DNA of 43,021 bases from Acidobacteriota bacterium (GTDB taxonomy: Bacteria; Acidobacteriota; Terriglobia; Bryobacterales; Bryobacteraceae), in NCBI GenBank assembly GCA_947470805.1, contig CANIVU010000077.1, positions 1 to 43,021 on the forward strand. The letters are read 5' to 3'. The translations under genes and the position numbers were made by a program. The notes below the pieces were generated by a model. That model searched no databases. It was not told the DNA's origin and saw only the letters and a list, made by a program, of their open reading frames with translations. Within the stretch, counting starts at the first letter, position 1; each line of letters begins with the position of its first letter. Shown here in pieces: positions 1-8,648 of the stretch.

Positions 1-149
1 CTGCCGGAGGCCGACGACACGCCCGTCACGCAGGCCCGCTTCGATGCCGCCGTCGAGGAGACCGAAGCGCTGCTGCTGGAGGCCACCAAACTCCGCCTGA
101 TCGCCGATGTGAAAGTAGGCGCGCTGCTCAGCGCCGGCATCGACTCTTC
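1..149. repeat. Terminal direct repeat, left copy (circular-contig overlap)
   Basis: These 149 bases are identical, base for base, to 42873-43021. Both copies lie inside the asparagine-synthase reading frame, and removing one copy makes a single full-length gene, so this is the overlap of a circular assembly and not a biological duplication. The implied circle is 42,872 bp. Confidence 0.95.
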
Positions 150-1194
150 CCTGCTCTGCTGGGCGCTGCGTGAACTGGGCGCCGATATCGGCACCTTTAC
201 TATCTCGACGCCGGGCGACCCGTCCGACGAAAGCGCCGATGCCGCCGCCACGGCGCGCCAACTGGGCCTCTCCCACCAGATCGTCTCTCTGCCCGAACAA
301 AGCGGCGACACGCTCGACGAATTCGTACAGGCCTTTGGCGAGCCGTTCGCCATCTCCTCCGGAATGGCCATGATGCGCGTGTCGGCCGCGGTCCGTCCGC
401 ATGCCACCGTGCTATTGACCGGCGATGGCGGCGACGATGTCTTTCTGGGCTACCCCTACCACCTGAATTTCTGGCGCGCGCAGCAGTTGGGCGCCGCGCT
501 GCCCGGCTTTGCCGCGCCACTGTGGCGCGCCGCCCGGCCGCTGGCCGCCGCCATCCCCGCCCTGCGCCGGCCCATGCATCTGGTTGATTACGCCACCGGC
601 GGACTGGGCGCTATCACGCGCGTCCACGACGGGCTGCCGTTCTACGAACGCGCCGGCCTGCTGGGCGAACAGCTGCGCGGGCTCCAGTTGCCCGAACGGC
701 AGATCCCGCTCGACGCCGCCAGCGGCCGCCGCCTGCTGGCCGATGAGCTGCACCACGAATGGCGCGTGCAGTTCTCCGGAGAGTTTTTGCCGAAGGTGGA
801 TGGGTCGACCATGTTCCATTCACTTGAAGCCCGTTCGCCGTTTCTCGATTCCCGGCTCTGGGAGATGGCCGCCCGGCTGCCGTTCGGCCTGCGCCTGCAC
901 GGCGGCGTTTTGAAAGCCATTCTCCGCGAAATCGCCCGGCGCCGGCTGGGGCCGGAGGTGGCCAACCGCCGGAAACAGGGCTTCACGATTCCGGTGGAAA
1001 AATGGCTGGCCACCCGATGGAAGGACGCTCTGGAACAACTGGCCAGAAAGAACCGGCTGGAAGAGGATGGCTGGGCCCGGCCCGGCTCCATCGCCCCAGC
1101 TGTCGCCGCCGCGCTGGCCGCCGGCAAAGCGCCCGTACAACTGTGGCGCCTGCTGATTCTCGATCGCTGGCTGACCGCTCAAGAACGCCCATGA
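1..1194 (+). CDS. asnB: Asparagine synthase (glutamine-hydrolysing), C-terminal synthetase part; gene continues from 42201
   Basis: This is the synthetase half of a class II glutamine amidotransferase whose start is at 42201, on the other side of the circle junction. Numbered on the joined 621-residue protein, the ATP-pyrophosphatase loop is SAGIDSS (268-274; the usual form is SGGxDS) and a conserved GDGGDD motif lies at 365-370. The family transfers ammonia from glutamine to an adenylated carboxylate. In polysaccharide clusters such enzymes often amidate a uronic acid or peptide-like substituent rather than making free asparagine; that role here is inference from context. The stop codon overlaps the ATG of the next GT2 gene (ATGA), so the two are translationally coupled. 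Confidence 0.93.
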   Translation: MPEADDTPVTQARFDAAVEETEALLLEATKLRLIADVKVGALLSAGIDSSLLCWALRELGADIGTFTISTPGDPSDESADAAATARQLGLSHQIVSLPEQSGDTLDEFVQAFGEPFAISSGMAMMRVSAAVRPHATVLLTGDGGDDVFLGYPYHLNFWRAQQLGAALPGFAAPLWRAARPLAAAIPALRRPMHLVDYATGGLGAITRVHDGLPFYERAGLLGEQLRGLQLPERQIPLDAASGRRLLADELHHEWRVQFSGEFLPKVDGSTMFHSLEARSPFLDSRLWEMAARLPFGLRLHGGVLKAILREIARRRLGPEVANRRKQGFTIPVEKWLATRWKDALEQLARKNRLEEDGWARPGSIAPAVAAALAAGKAPVQLWRLLILDRWLTAQERP

Positions 1195-2108
1195 CGCTCG
1201 ACATTCTCATCGCCACCTACCGCCGTCCCGACCTGCTGCAGCGTACGCTGGACAGCATTCTGCGCACTCCGGCGCCGCCGGAGCTCGACTGGGGCGTCAT
1301 CGTCGTCGACAACAACTCGCGCGACTCAACCGGCGAGCTGGTGGCAAGCTACGAAGCCCGCTTCGGCGGCCGGCTCCGCTATGTCGTCGAAACCAAACAA
1401 GGGCTGAGCCACGTCCGCAACGCCGGCATCGCCGCCTCGACGGCCGACATCGTCGCCACCATCGACGACGATGAAGAGCTGTGCGAGACCTGGTTTTCCT
1501 CGCTCCACGCCGCCTTTTCCGATCCTACTCTGGACTACATCGGCGGCCCCTACCATCCGCGCTGGGAGACGCCGCCGCCCGATTGGCTGCCGGTGGAAGG
1601 CTACGCCGGCGTGGTGGGCGTGGTCGATAGCGGCCCGGAGGCGCGCGACTATGGCCCCGGTTTCAACGCCGCCCCGGTGGGGGGCAACTCCGCCTTCCGC
1701 CGCCGCCTGTTCGAAAAGATCGGCCCCTACGATCCCGCCCTGGGCCGCACCAATCAGGGCCTGTTGAGCTGTGAGGATCACGACCTGTTTCTGCGCCTCC
1801 AGGCCGCCGGTCTGCGCGGCCGCTATCTCCCTGATTTCGGGATTCTGCACTGGATTCCCAACACACGGATGACCGGCGCCTATCACCGGGAATGGGTTTT
1901 CTGGCGGGCGGTCAGCGCCGTCAGCCTGCCACGGGAAGAAGGGGTGGTGCATCTGTTCGGCGTGCCCCGGTACTATTTCGGCGAGGCCGTGCGCCGCTCG
2001 GCGCGCTGGATCACCAGCGGCTTCAGCCAGCGCTACGCGCTGTTGGCGCAGTTGTACTGGATTGAAATTGCCGGCCGTATCCACGGTCAGTTGCGCGCCT
2101 CCCGGTAA
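1191..2108 (+). CDS. Glycosyltransferase family 2
   Basis: A 305-residue cytosolic GT-A enzyme expected to add one sugar to a lipid-linked glycan at the inner membrane face. Visible features are the N-terminal nucleotide-binding strand ending in VVDNNS (39-43 region), a DDD metal-binding motif at 92-94, and a CEDHD acceptor/catalytic segment near the C-terminal third. The open frame reaches back to 1002, but the ATG at 1191 is chosen because it overlaps the asnB stop as ATGA and puts the Rossmann-like strand at the N-terminus, as is normal for the family. The next gene (2114) is a close paralog with the same VVDNNS and DDD layout, suggesting an old tandem duplication. Sugar specificity cannot be read from the sequence. 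Confidence 0.92.
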   Translation: MTLDILIATYRRPDLLQRTLDSILRTPAPPELDWGVIVVDNNSRDSTGELVASYEARFGGRLRYVVETKQGLSHVRNAGIAASTADIVATIDDDEELCETWFSSLHAAFSDPTLDYIGGPYHPRWETPPPDWLPVEGYAGVVGVVDSGPEARDYGPGFNAAPVGGNSAFRRRLFEKIGPYDPALGRTNQGLLSCEDHDLFLRLQAAGLRGRYLPDFGILHWIPNTRMTGAYHREWVFWRAVSAVSLPREEGVVHLFGVPRYYFGEAVRRSARWITSGFSQRYALLAQLYWIEIAGRIHGQLRASR

Positions 2109-2113
2109 CGCCC

Positions 2114-3043
2114 ATGCTGCTCACGGTTTCTATCTGTACATACAATCGCTGCGAGATTCTGCGGAAAGGAATCGAGGCCATTCTGGCGCAGCGTGTGCCC
2201 GAAGGCATCGAGTGGGAGTTTCTCGTCGTCGATAACAATTCGACCGACGGCACACGCGATCTGATTCTCTCCTACTGCGCCCGCAACAGCCGTCTGCGCT
2301 ACTGTTTCGAGCCGAAACAGGGCGTCTCCAACGGCCGTAATCTGGCCACACGCGAAGCCCGCGGGGAGATCATCGCCTTCACCGACGACGATATCCAACC
2401 CGCGGCCGACTGGCTGGCCAACATCGTCCGCATCGCCACCGAACATCCCGACTGGGCTTTTTTCGGGGGAAAAGTACTGCCCTCCAACCCGGAACAGTTC
2501 CCCTCCTGGCTCACGCCCGGCCACTACTCGCCGCTGGCGCTGCTCGACCGCGGCGATGCACCGGCCATCCTGGGTCTCAATACCGGGCTGTTGGTGGGCG
2601 CCAATCTCACCATCCGCAAAAAGCTGATGGAGGTGGCCTCCTTTGACCCCAAACTCGGGCTGGTCAAACGCATCACCGGCTCCATCGAAGACGAAGACTA
2701 TTTGCAGCAGGCGCTGATGGCAGGACGCACCGGCGCCTATGCGCCATCGAGCATCGTCTACACCGAGGTGCAGCCGGAGCGGCTCCACTGGAAGTACCAC
2801 CTGCGATGGAGCTGGAACCACGGCTGGTTCAACGCCATGCGCTGGATGCCGGAGTGGGAGAAGTCACGCTACAACTGGCTGGGCGCGCCTGGCCATGTAT
2901 GGCGGCAGGGGCTGGAATCGGCGCTGCGGGTTCCGCTGTCGGTCTTCAACCCGCCGGAGTTGCTGCATAATCTCAACCGCGTGCTCTGGGCGGTAAGCTT
3001 CATTCGCCGCCGCCGTCAATTGCGGGCCAACACCCGATCGTAG
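2114..3043 (+). CDS. Glycosyltransferase family 2
   Basis: A 309-residue GT2 enzyme, tandem paralog of the preceding gene. It shares VVDNNSTDGT (about 38-47), KQGVSNGRN (about 68-76) and a DDD triad at 91-93, followed by a GALxxxD-type body and an EDEDY segment likely to carry the catalytic base. It starts 5 bp after the preceding stop and is the last gene of the plus-strand operon that begins at 39615 and crosses the circle junction. Its 3' end overlaps the convergent GT4 gene by 28 bp, leaving no room for a conventional terminator. The role is presumably to extend the repeat unit; donor and acceptor are unknown. Confidence 0.92.
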   Translation: MLLTVSICTYNRCEILRKGIEAILAQRVPEGIEWEFLVVDNNSTDGTRDLILSYCARNSRLRYCFEPKQGVSNGRNLATREARGEIIAFTDDDIQPAADWLANIVRIATEHPDWAFFGGKVLPSNPEQFPSWLTPGHYSPLALLDRGDAPAILGLNTGLLVGANLTIRKKLMEVASFDPKLGLVKRITGSIEDEDYLQQALMAGRTGAYAPSSIVYTEVQPERLHWKYHLRWSWNHGWFNAMRWMPEWEKSRYNWLGAPGHVWRQGLESALRVPLSVFNPPELLHNLNRVLWAVSFIRRRRQLRANTRS

Positions 3044-4137
3044 ACGGCGAGCAACCGCCGCTCCTGGGCGTCGGGGGTAAAGGCCTCGGCCCGGACGCGG
3101 CCCGCGGCGCCCAGCCGCGCCGCCAGCGCCGGTTCGTCCAGCATCCGGGCGATCGCCGCAGCCATCGCCCCGGGGTCCTCCCGCGGAATCACCAGCGCCG
3201 TTTCACCGTCGGTCACTGTCTCCGGCACCCCGCCCACGGCGGTCGCCACCGAAGGGGCGCCCGCCGCCATGGCCTCCAGCAATACGTTCGGCGAACCCTC
3301 GCTCAAGCTCGGCAACACGAACACCGTCGCCAGCGAATAGAGCGGCCGGACGTCGGGCTGCAGCCCCAGCCAGGCGATGCGTTCGCCTATGCCTGCGGCC
3401 GCCGCCTGGGCCCGAAGCTGCTCGCCGGCGATGCCGTCCCCGGCCACCACCAGCCGCCACGGCCGGTCGCGCAGCCGGGCCAACCCATCGAGCAGAACGT
3501 GGTGCCCCTTCTCGTGGGACAGCCGGCCGATGGCCACCAGCACCGGCTCCCCTTCCCGCACGCCGCACCGCTCCCGCCACCCGGCTAGTTCCCCGTCCCG
3601 CAGCGGGCGCGCCGGTTCCACGCCGTTCGGCACCACGTCGATGCGGTCCCGCTCGACGCCGCGTCCGCGCATCTCGGCCACGAACGGCTCGCACACCGTC
3701 ACCACGCGACGCGGCGTCCGCAGCGACCAGTTGTCGCAGTGGTTATACAGCCGCATCTTCCAATCCTCGGCCGTGTAGCCGTGGTGGAAGGCGATCCACG
3801 GCGTTTGCCGCCAGACGCCGCTCAACCGCAGCAGCAGGTGCGATTTTGTGTTGTGCGTCTGCACGATGTCGGGCGCCGATTCGGCGATCCGTTCGCGCAG
3901 CAGTTGCACGACGGCCCTGTCGAACCGGGCCTGTTCGGCAATGCCGTGCGCCTGCAATCCAATCCCGCGCGCGGCAGCCAGAAAGCCGTTATCATCGGCC
4001 CGACGCAGATACGTCGCCACTTCGATATCCACCCGCCCGCGCACCCGCCCGGCAAAGCGCAACAGGTTCTTCGCCGGCCCGGTAATCCGGTCGGCCTCCA
4101 TGATGGCGAACACACGAATCGGACGCGGGTCAGGCAA
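3016..4137 (-). CDS. Glycosyltransferase family 4 (GT-B fold)
   Basis: A 373-residue retaining glycosyltransferase. The N-terminal domain starts MPDPRPIRVF and has the GPAKN loop at about 20-24. The linker carries VPNGVE (169-174). The C-terminal donor domain has AIGRLSHEKG (202-211) and the E-x7-E pair E280/E288 within SEGSPNVLLEAM, the hallmark of GT4. These enzymes act on the cytosolic face, transferring hexoses from nucleotide sugars to polyprenyl-linked glycans. The gene lies 20 bp downstream of the large secreted protein (4158-6857) on the same strand and probably shares its transcript. It ends in a 28-bp convergent overlap with the GT2 gene. Confidence 0.93.
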   Translation of the reverse strand: MPDPRPIRVFAIMEADRITGPAKNLLRFAGRVRGRVDIEVATYLRRADDNGFLAAARGIGLQAHGIAEQARFDRAVVQLLRERIAESAPDIVQTHNTKSHLLLRLSGVWRQTPWIAFHHGYTAEDWKMRLYNHCDNWSLRTPRRVVTVCEPFVAEMRGRGVERDRIDVVPNGVEPARPLRDGELAGWRERCGVREGEPVLVAIGRLSHEKGHHVLLDGLARLRDRPWRLVVAGDGIAGEQLRAQAAAAGIGERIAWLGLQPDVRPLYSLATVFVLPSLSEGSPNVLLEAMAAGAPSVATAVGGVPETVTDGETALVIPREDPGAMAAAIARMLDEPALAARLGAAGRVRAEAFTPDAQERRLLAVYDRVLARN

Positions 4138-4157
4138 CGGGCTGCTTCCGCCTCATC

Positions 4158-6857
4158 CTAGTTCCACGGCAACAGCGTGGGCTTTCCATTCACCACCACC
4201 GCGCCATCAGAATCCAAATACTGGATGACGTATAGATGCTGGCCCAGGCGGGCATTGAACCGGACGCGGCAGCGGCCTTCCTCGCAGCCAAAGCCTTCCT
4301 GCTGGCCGCTGGGCCGGATCAGGACCAGACGCGCCGAAACGGCTTTGTCGGAGACCGTGGCCGGGTCCTCGGCCGGAATTTCAACGTCGGTCAGTTGCAC
4401 CGGAGGCGGGGGGCCTAAACGCCAGGCCAGATAGTTTTGCGCGCTCCCGGCGCCGCCCACAAACGCGAACTCCTTGGAGAGATAGGTCATCGTCAGAAAC
4501 GCCGGCGCGCTACCGCCGCTCACCACGTCGTTGTAGTTCCCGTGGCCGCCGTCGGTCAGCGGGCCACCCTTGGTGCCGCCGAGGTTGGCGGCGAACAGAT
4601 CGTCGCCGGCGCTGCGATATGTTTCGTCACCGGTGGCATAGTAGACGTAGCCGATGATCGAGTGCATGGCATTGGAAAGCGTTCGCGAAGGGTTGCTCGG
4701 GTACGCGCCGCCGATCTCGCAGTTGTATTTACCGCAGGAGCCAAACGCGCACTTCCCACAGTCGCCGCCGTTGCACTTCGTGTAGAAGACGTCGTAGAAC
4801 ATGCCGCGGCATTCCGGGTCGATTCCAAACTTCCGGACAAAGTCCACCCCGCGCCGCAGCGATTGCAGAACGTCCTCATCTCCGGTGATCCGGTGCAGCG
4901 CCACCAGGCCGTGCATGGAAAAGGCCATCTGCCACGGCAGCGTGCCGGGCCCATCGTAGCCGCAAACCGGACAGGCGTAGTTGATATCCATCCGCCAGCT
5001 TCCATCCGGATGCTGACGCGGCTTCCAATATTTCTGATAGGCGTTCTTCGCCTTGGCCAGCGCGCCCTGCCGGATTTGCGCGTCGGGATGCATCTCGGCA
5101 ATCACCGCCTGCCACCAGGTGGCGTAGCCGGCTTCCCGTAGATCGAACACGTTTTGCGATTGGTCTGGCAGCCAGTTTTGGATGAACGATACGTAGTCGC
5201 TATCGGCCAGACGGACGATCACCGGCCACATCTCCGGCCGCCCATCGTTGGCGCGCAGCATCAACCCCAGCAGCCCCTTCACACGCGGGGCGACACACCA
5301 ATACCCGTCCAGACAGGCGCGGCCCTCATCGAGCGGATAGCGATACCAACGGTCGGCCAGATCCCGCGCCATCGTCCGGTATTTTTCGTTCCCCGTCCGG
5401 TAGTAAAGCCGGTAATAGGCCAGCACCGCGTCGTAGTAATTCCAGTTATTCGACCCGTTGTACCAGCGGCCGTTCTGCTCGTTCGTCACGCGCCCATAGG
5501 AAACCCCGCGCCAATCGAGCGACGTGGCGTCAAACGCCGGATAGATGGTCATCTGCGTGTCGCTGGCGCAGGAGAGAACGATATAAACCCGCAAGCCCGT
5601 TTTGCGCGGCGTACTCGTATCGCCATCGAGGGGATAGTGAACGGCAATGTTATCGGACCCGTCACACTTGAACGTCGTCTTAAACGTCGTTCCGGTCCCC
5701 TGAATTTCCTTATTGCCGCGGCGCACCTCCAGGGTGCCGGCCAGCGGCTTACCGGGCGATTCTTCGATCGAAGTCGCCAAGGCATCGGCCACACTCACCT
5801 CGGTCTGATCGAACCACGGCCACGGGGACTCCCCGGAGCGCAACATCGGGCCGAGCAGGATCTTCGCCGATTCGTCAAACGGAGTAATCCGTCCGTCGTC
5901 ATCGGTGGCCACCGCCGAAACGCCATGCGTCAGGGAGGTCTCAATGCCGAGTTGATCCTTCGCCTTAATGAGGAATTTGTAGGTCCCGGTCACCGGAAAT
6001 AACAGATCCAGCGCCGCTCCATTCTGACCGGTCAACTGCGCCACAATCGGCCCGTCCACCTGTTCAATGGTGAACGCCGCCAGCGTACCGTCGCCGTTGA
6101 TGGCGTAGGTTTGGCTGAAATCCACCGTGACCGATTGGCCGGCGCGCGCCGCCGCCGGCGCCTTGACGATCACAACCGGCGGAAAGACCTGGGAATTCAC
6201 GTAGGAAAGCGCCGTCGCGCCCCGTAGGGCCAGCGGGAAAGCGAATGGACTGGTGTCAGCGGCCTCTCCGTCAAAGTCCACATTCAACAGGTCGCCAGGC
6301 TCACGCGGCTGATCGAACGGCGGTGAGGAGGCCAGCCCAACCACTCCCGTGTAGCACCGCACAAATCCAATGGCGCCGCTCAACTGGCTGCCGGTGCCCC
6401 ACATCGATCCGATGTAGTTCGTACGCTGGCCGTTGTAACTGCCGCGGACAAAAGTGGACTGGGACACGACATAGCCACTGCCATCGGCGTTCCACATCTC
6501 CAGGCTGATTTTGCCTGTCCCGTTGTCCCGTTGGAAGCGCACGCGGACATCACGCCGGCCATTCAGGTCGACATTCAAATGGTCTTCCATGCCGCGAAAG
6601 GTCCGGCATCGCAAATTCGTCGTGTTTGCCGGAATCTGGCACTGCCAGTCTCCATCGTTGTTTCCGAAAATCCCCTGTACCTGCGTGCTGACGCCAACAC
6701 CGTGCAGCCGGAACTCCACGCGCCAGGAAGAGAGGGACTGCCAGGCGCTGCCCGTGGGGGTGAACTGCAGATAGCCGGAGCCATTAAACGCCGCCGATTG
6801 GGGCAGGGCCCAGCAGGAGGCAACAAGCAACCAGGGAAGGAACGAACTACGGCTCAT
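4158..6857 (-). CDS. Secreted LamG-like / Ig-like / alpha-toroid protein, possible polysaccharide-active enzyme
   Basis: An 899-residue exported protein. A signal peptide occupies about 1-23. A LamG/concanavalin-like beta domain follows (24-175), then an Ig/PKD-like domain (about 235-315), a small beta domain with the phage-tail-like QGTGTTF motif (374-452), and a helical region rich in aromatic WNYYDAVLAYYRLYYRTG-type hairpins (about 455-800). That last region looks like the (alpha/alpha) toroid of glycan lyases and hydrolases. A cysteine cluster is inserted in the toroid: C629, C632, then C695, C700, C703, C708 and C713, which could bind a metal or form disulfides. A paralog lies at 8649-11540. 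I recognise no named family with certainty. Trimming or binding of the exported polysaccharide is inference. Confidence 0.85.
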   Translation of the reverse strand: MSRSSFLPWLLVASCWALPQSAAFNGSGYLQFTPTGSAWQSLSSWRVEFRLHGVGVSTQVQGIFGNNDGDWQCQIPANTTNLRCRTFRGMEDHLNVDLNGRRDVRVRFQRDNGTGKISLEMWNADGSGYVVSQSTFVRGSYNGQRTNYIGSMWGTGSQLSGAIGFVRCYTGVVGLASSPPFDQPREPGDLLNVDFDGEAADTSPFAFPLALRGATALSYVNSQVFPPVVIVKAPAAARAGQSVTVDFSQTYAINGDGTLAAFTIEQVDGPIVAQLTGQNGAALDLLFPVTGTYKFLIKAKDQLGIETSLTHGVSAVATDDDGRITPFDESAKILLGPMLRSGESPWPWFDQTEVSVADALATSIEESPGKPLAGTLEVRRGNKEIQGTGTTFKTTFKCDGSDNIAVHYPLDGDTSTPRKTGLRVYIVLSCASDTQMTIYPAFDATSLDWRGVSYGRVTNEQNGRWYNGSNNWNYYDAVLAYYRLYYRTGNEKYRTMARDLADRWYRYPLDEGRACLDGYWCVAPRVKGLLGLMLRANDGRPEMWPVIVRLADSDYVSFIQNWLPDQSQNVFDLREAGYATWWQAVIAEMHPDAQIRQGALAKAKNAYQKYWKPRQHPDGSWRMDINYACPVCGYDGPGTLPWQMAFSMHGLVALHRITGDEDVLQSLRRGVDFVRKFGIDPECRGMFYDVFYTKCNGGDCGKCAFGSCGKYNCEIGGAYPSNPSRTLSNAMHSIIGYVYYATGDETYRSAGDDLFAANLGGTKGGPLTDGGHGNYNDVVSGGSAPAFLTMTYLSKEFAFVGGAGSAQNYLAWRLGPPPPVQLTDVEIPAEDPATVSDKAVSARLVLIRPSGQQEGFGCEEGRCRVRFNARLGQHLYVIQYLDSDGAVVVNGKPTLLPWN

Positions 6858-7092
6858 AACACTTCAACCCGGCTTCCGGGGGAAGCGTTGCGCTCAGGGC
6901 TCACAATAACGCGGATACGAAACTCGGAAATCAAAGATACCCTCCGGCTTGAGTGGGCTACAGCGCTGTGTTCTCTTGCTGTCGTGACACGTTTCGCCGC
7001 CTCGGAGCCCGCGATGAACTCGCGAAATCGTGGAGGAGCACTCGCTTGCAGAATAACTCAAATTCCGCCCCGGATGGGATAATCGGCCTTTG
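6858..7092. other. Divergent intergenic region between secreted protein and GT-C genes
   Basis: This 235-bp region separates two divergently transcribed genes and should hold both promoters. For the plus gene the sequence TGGGATAAT ends 9 bp before the ATG. For the minus gene a loose TTGATT/GTTATT pair can be drawn. A short CTTCC/GGAAG hairpin lies near 6880. No copy of the plasmid palindrome or iteron is present. Confidence 0.4.
7075..7083 (+). promoter_or_regulatory. Candidate extended -10 element for the GT-C gene at 7093
   Basis: TGGGATAAT fits an extended -10 (TGn plus GATAAT). A start site about 7 bp downstream would fall at about 7090, making the mRNA nearly leaderless relative to the ATG at 7093. 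No convincing -35 or Shine-Dalgarno sequence is seen. Confidence 0.3.
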
Positions 7093-8643
7093 ATGTTACC
7101 TCCCGCCAGGCGGCCGTTTTTACTCGCAACAGGGATTTCGATCTTGCTGATCGGAACACTTCTGTCCGCCGGAGGCGCCTTCCGCGCGGAGTTCTCGGGA
7201 GCACCCGACGAACCGGCCTATTTCGTCACCAGCCTGATGATGCGCGACTATATCGGTCTATGGCCGCATCCGGCCCCCATTGACTGGGCCATTCAGTACT
7301 ACATCCACTATCCAAAAATCGCCCTCGGTCATTGGCCCCCCGGCCACTTCCTGCTGCAGAGCCTCTGGTGGATGCTCTTTACGCCCAGCCGCGCATCAGC
7401 CATGTGGTTCAACGGCGCCACCGCGCTCGCCGCCGCCGCGCTTTTCTATTCGTGGGCCCGCCGCATCGTCCCCGCCTGGTGGCTGCCGGCCAGCTGCGCG
7501 TTACTGCTGCTGGCGCCGCTTACGCAACAGGCCATGGCGCAAACCATGGCGGATTTAACCACCCTGCTCGCCGGCATCGCCGTGCTGTGGACGCTCACAC
7601 GGCTCGTCGAAGACGCCTCCCTGCGGCGGATGCTCGCGCTGCTGGCCTCGCTCGCCGCCGCCGTTCTCATCAAGCCTTCGGCCATCACGCTGGTTCCGGG
7701 CTGCCTGCTGGCGATGACCGTGGCGGGCGTCTGGCGCCGCCTCCGGCTCCCGCCCCTGCTGGTGGCCACCGCTGTTGCCCTCGGATTCCTCACCGTAGCG
7801 GCGGGCCTCTGGCAGGCGGGCCCAATCGCCGTATTCCTTCGCCGCTGGGCCGGAATGAATCTGTCGAATCCCTGGCACATCGACCAACTTGTCCTGGTCG
7901 CCGGTCCGGGTGTTCTCGCCGTCGCCCTCGGCGGTGCCGCGCTGGCCTTTACCCGTCGCCAACCCGCCGTACTGGCCGCGGCCTCCTGCCTTGCCGGGCT
8001 TGCCGCCATGTCCTACGTCATTCGCGCCATACGGGAGCCGCGACACTGGATCGTTACCCTCCCCATGTTGCTGCTGCTCGCCGCGGCCGCTCTCGTGTGG
8101 CTGCCCCCCCGTTGGCGCTGGGCCGCTGCCGTAGGCGCACTCGCGCTGTTCCCGTTCCAACTCTACCGCCAGACGCCGCTTGGCTTTGCCGCGCTCGCCA
8201 CCCAACTTCCCCTCCCCGCCCGCATGCTCGTATCTTCGCCGAATGGCTGGAGCGAAGGTTGCTGGATCGCCACCGTCGCCGCCGCCGAACACCGCCCGGC
8301 CAGCAAAATCCTCCGCGCCACCAAGACTCTCGCCAGCACCGATTGGAACTCCATGTCCTACCAGATGCTGGCCACCACGGCCGAGGCCGTCGAACAAATA
8401 CTCGACACAAACCGGATCGGCGCCGTTGTCCTGCACAATGCCAACGACGCCAACCCGTTGCCCCACCACCGCCTCCTCGCCGGCACCCTGGCCGCCAGTT
8501 CCATCTGGAAGCTCTGCGCCCAGGCCGGAGAGACGGCCGCCTATTGCCGCGTAAAACCGCCGCAACAGCCGCCCGTCCCCATCCGTATCGACCTCCGCCA
8601 GGACTTCGGCCGCATCATCGAGGAAGAAGACCCTCCCCGTTAG
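7093..8643 (+). CDS. Polytopic GT-C glycosyltransferase (GT39/ArnT-like)
   Basis: A 516-residue integral membrane protein with about ten hydrophobic segments. The first periplasmic loop contains GAPDEPAYF, matching the acidic catalytic DE of GT-C enzymes that use polyprenyl-phosphate sugars as donors, followed by HWPPGHF, a typical ArnT/PMT loop. Such enzymes add sugars on the periplasmic face after flipping. An in-frame TTG precedes the ATG directly (7090); ATG is preferred. It lies between the two secreted paralogs, divergent from one and convergent with the other (5-bp gap to 8649). A polyprenyl-phosphate donor could be made by the DPM1/ALG5-like GT2 at 21209-21958. Acceptor unknown. Confidence 0.85.
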   Translation: MLPPARRPFLLATGISILLIGTLLSAGGAFRAEFSGAPDEPAYFVTSLMMRDYIGLWPHPAPIDWAIQYYIHYPKIALGHWPPGHFLLQSLWWMLFTPSRASAMWFNGATALAAAALFYSWARRIVPAWWLPASCALLLLAPLTQQAMAQTMADLTTLLAGIAVLWTLTRLVEDASLRRMLALLASLAAAVLIKPSAITLVPGCLLAMTVAGVWRRLRLPPLLVATAVALGFLTVAAGLWQAGPIAVFLRRWAGMNLSNPWHIDQLVLVAGPGVLAVALGGAALAFTRRQPAVLAAASCLAGLAAMSYVIRAIREPRHWIVTLPMLLLLAAAALVWLPPRWRWAAAVGALALFPFQLYRQTPLGFAALATQLPLPARMLVSSPNGWSEGCWIATVAAAEHRPASKILRATKTLASTDWNSMSYQMLATTAEAVEQILDTNRIGAVVLHNANDANPLPHHRLLAGTLAASSIWKLCAQAGETAAYCRVKPPQQPPVPIRIDLRQDFGRIIEEEDPPR

Positions 8644-8648
8644 CCGGC

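Noticed and set aside
3016-3043. Convergent 28-bp gene overlap as a possible annotation error
   Set aside because: Both reading frames show family-consistent C-termini and similar short convergent overlaps occur elsewhere (13816-13844).
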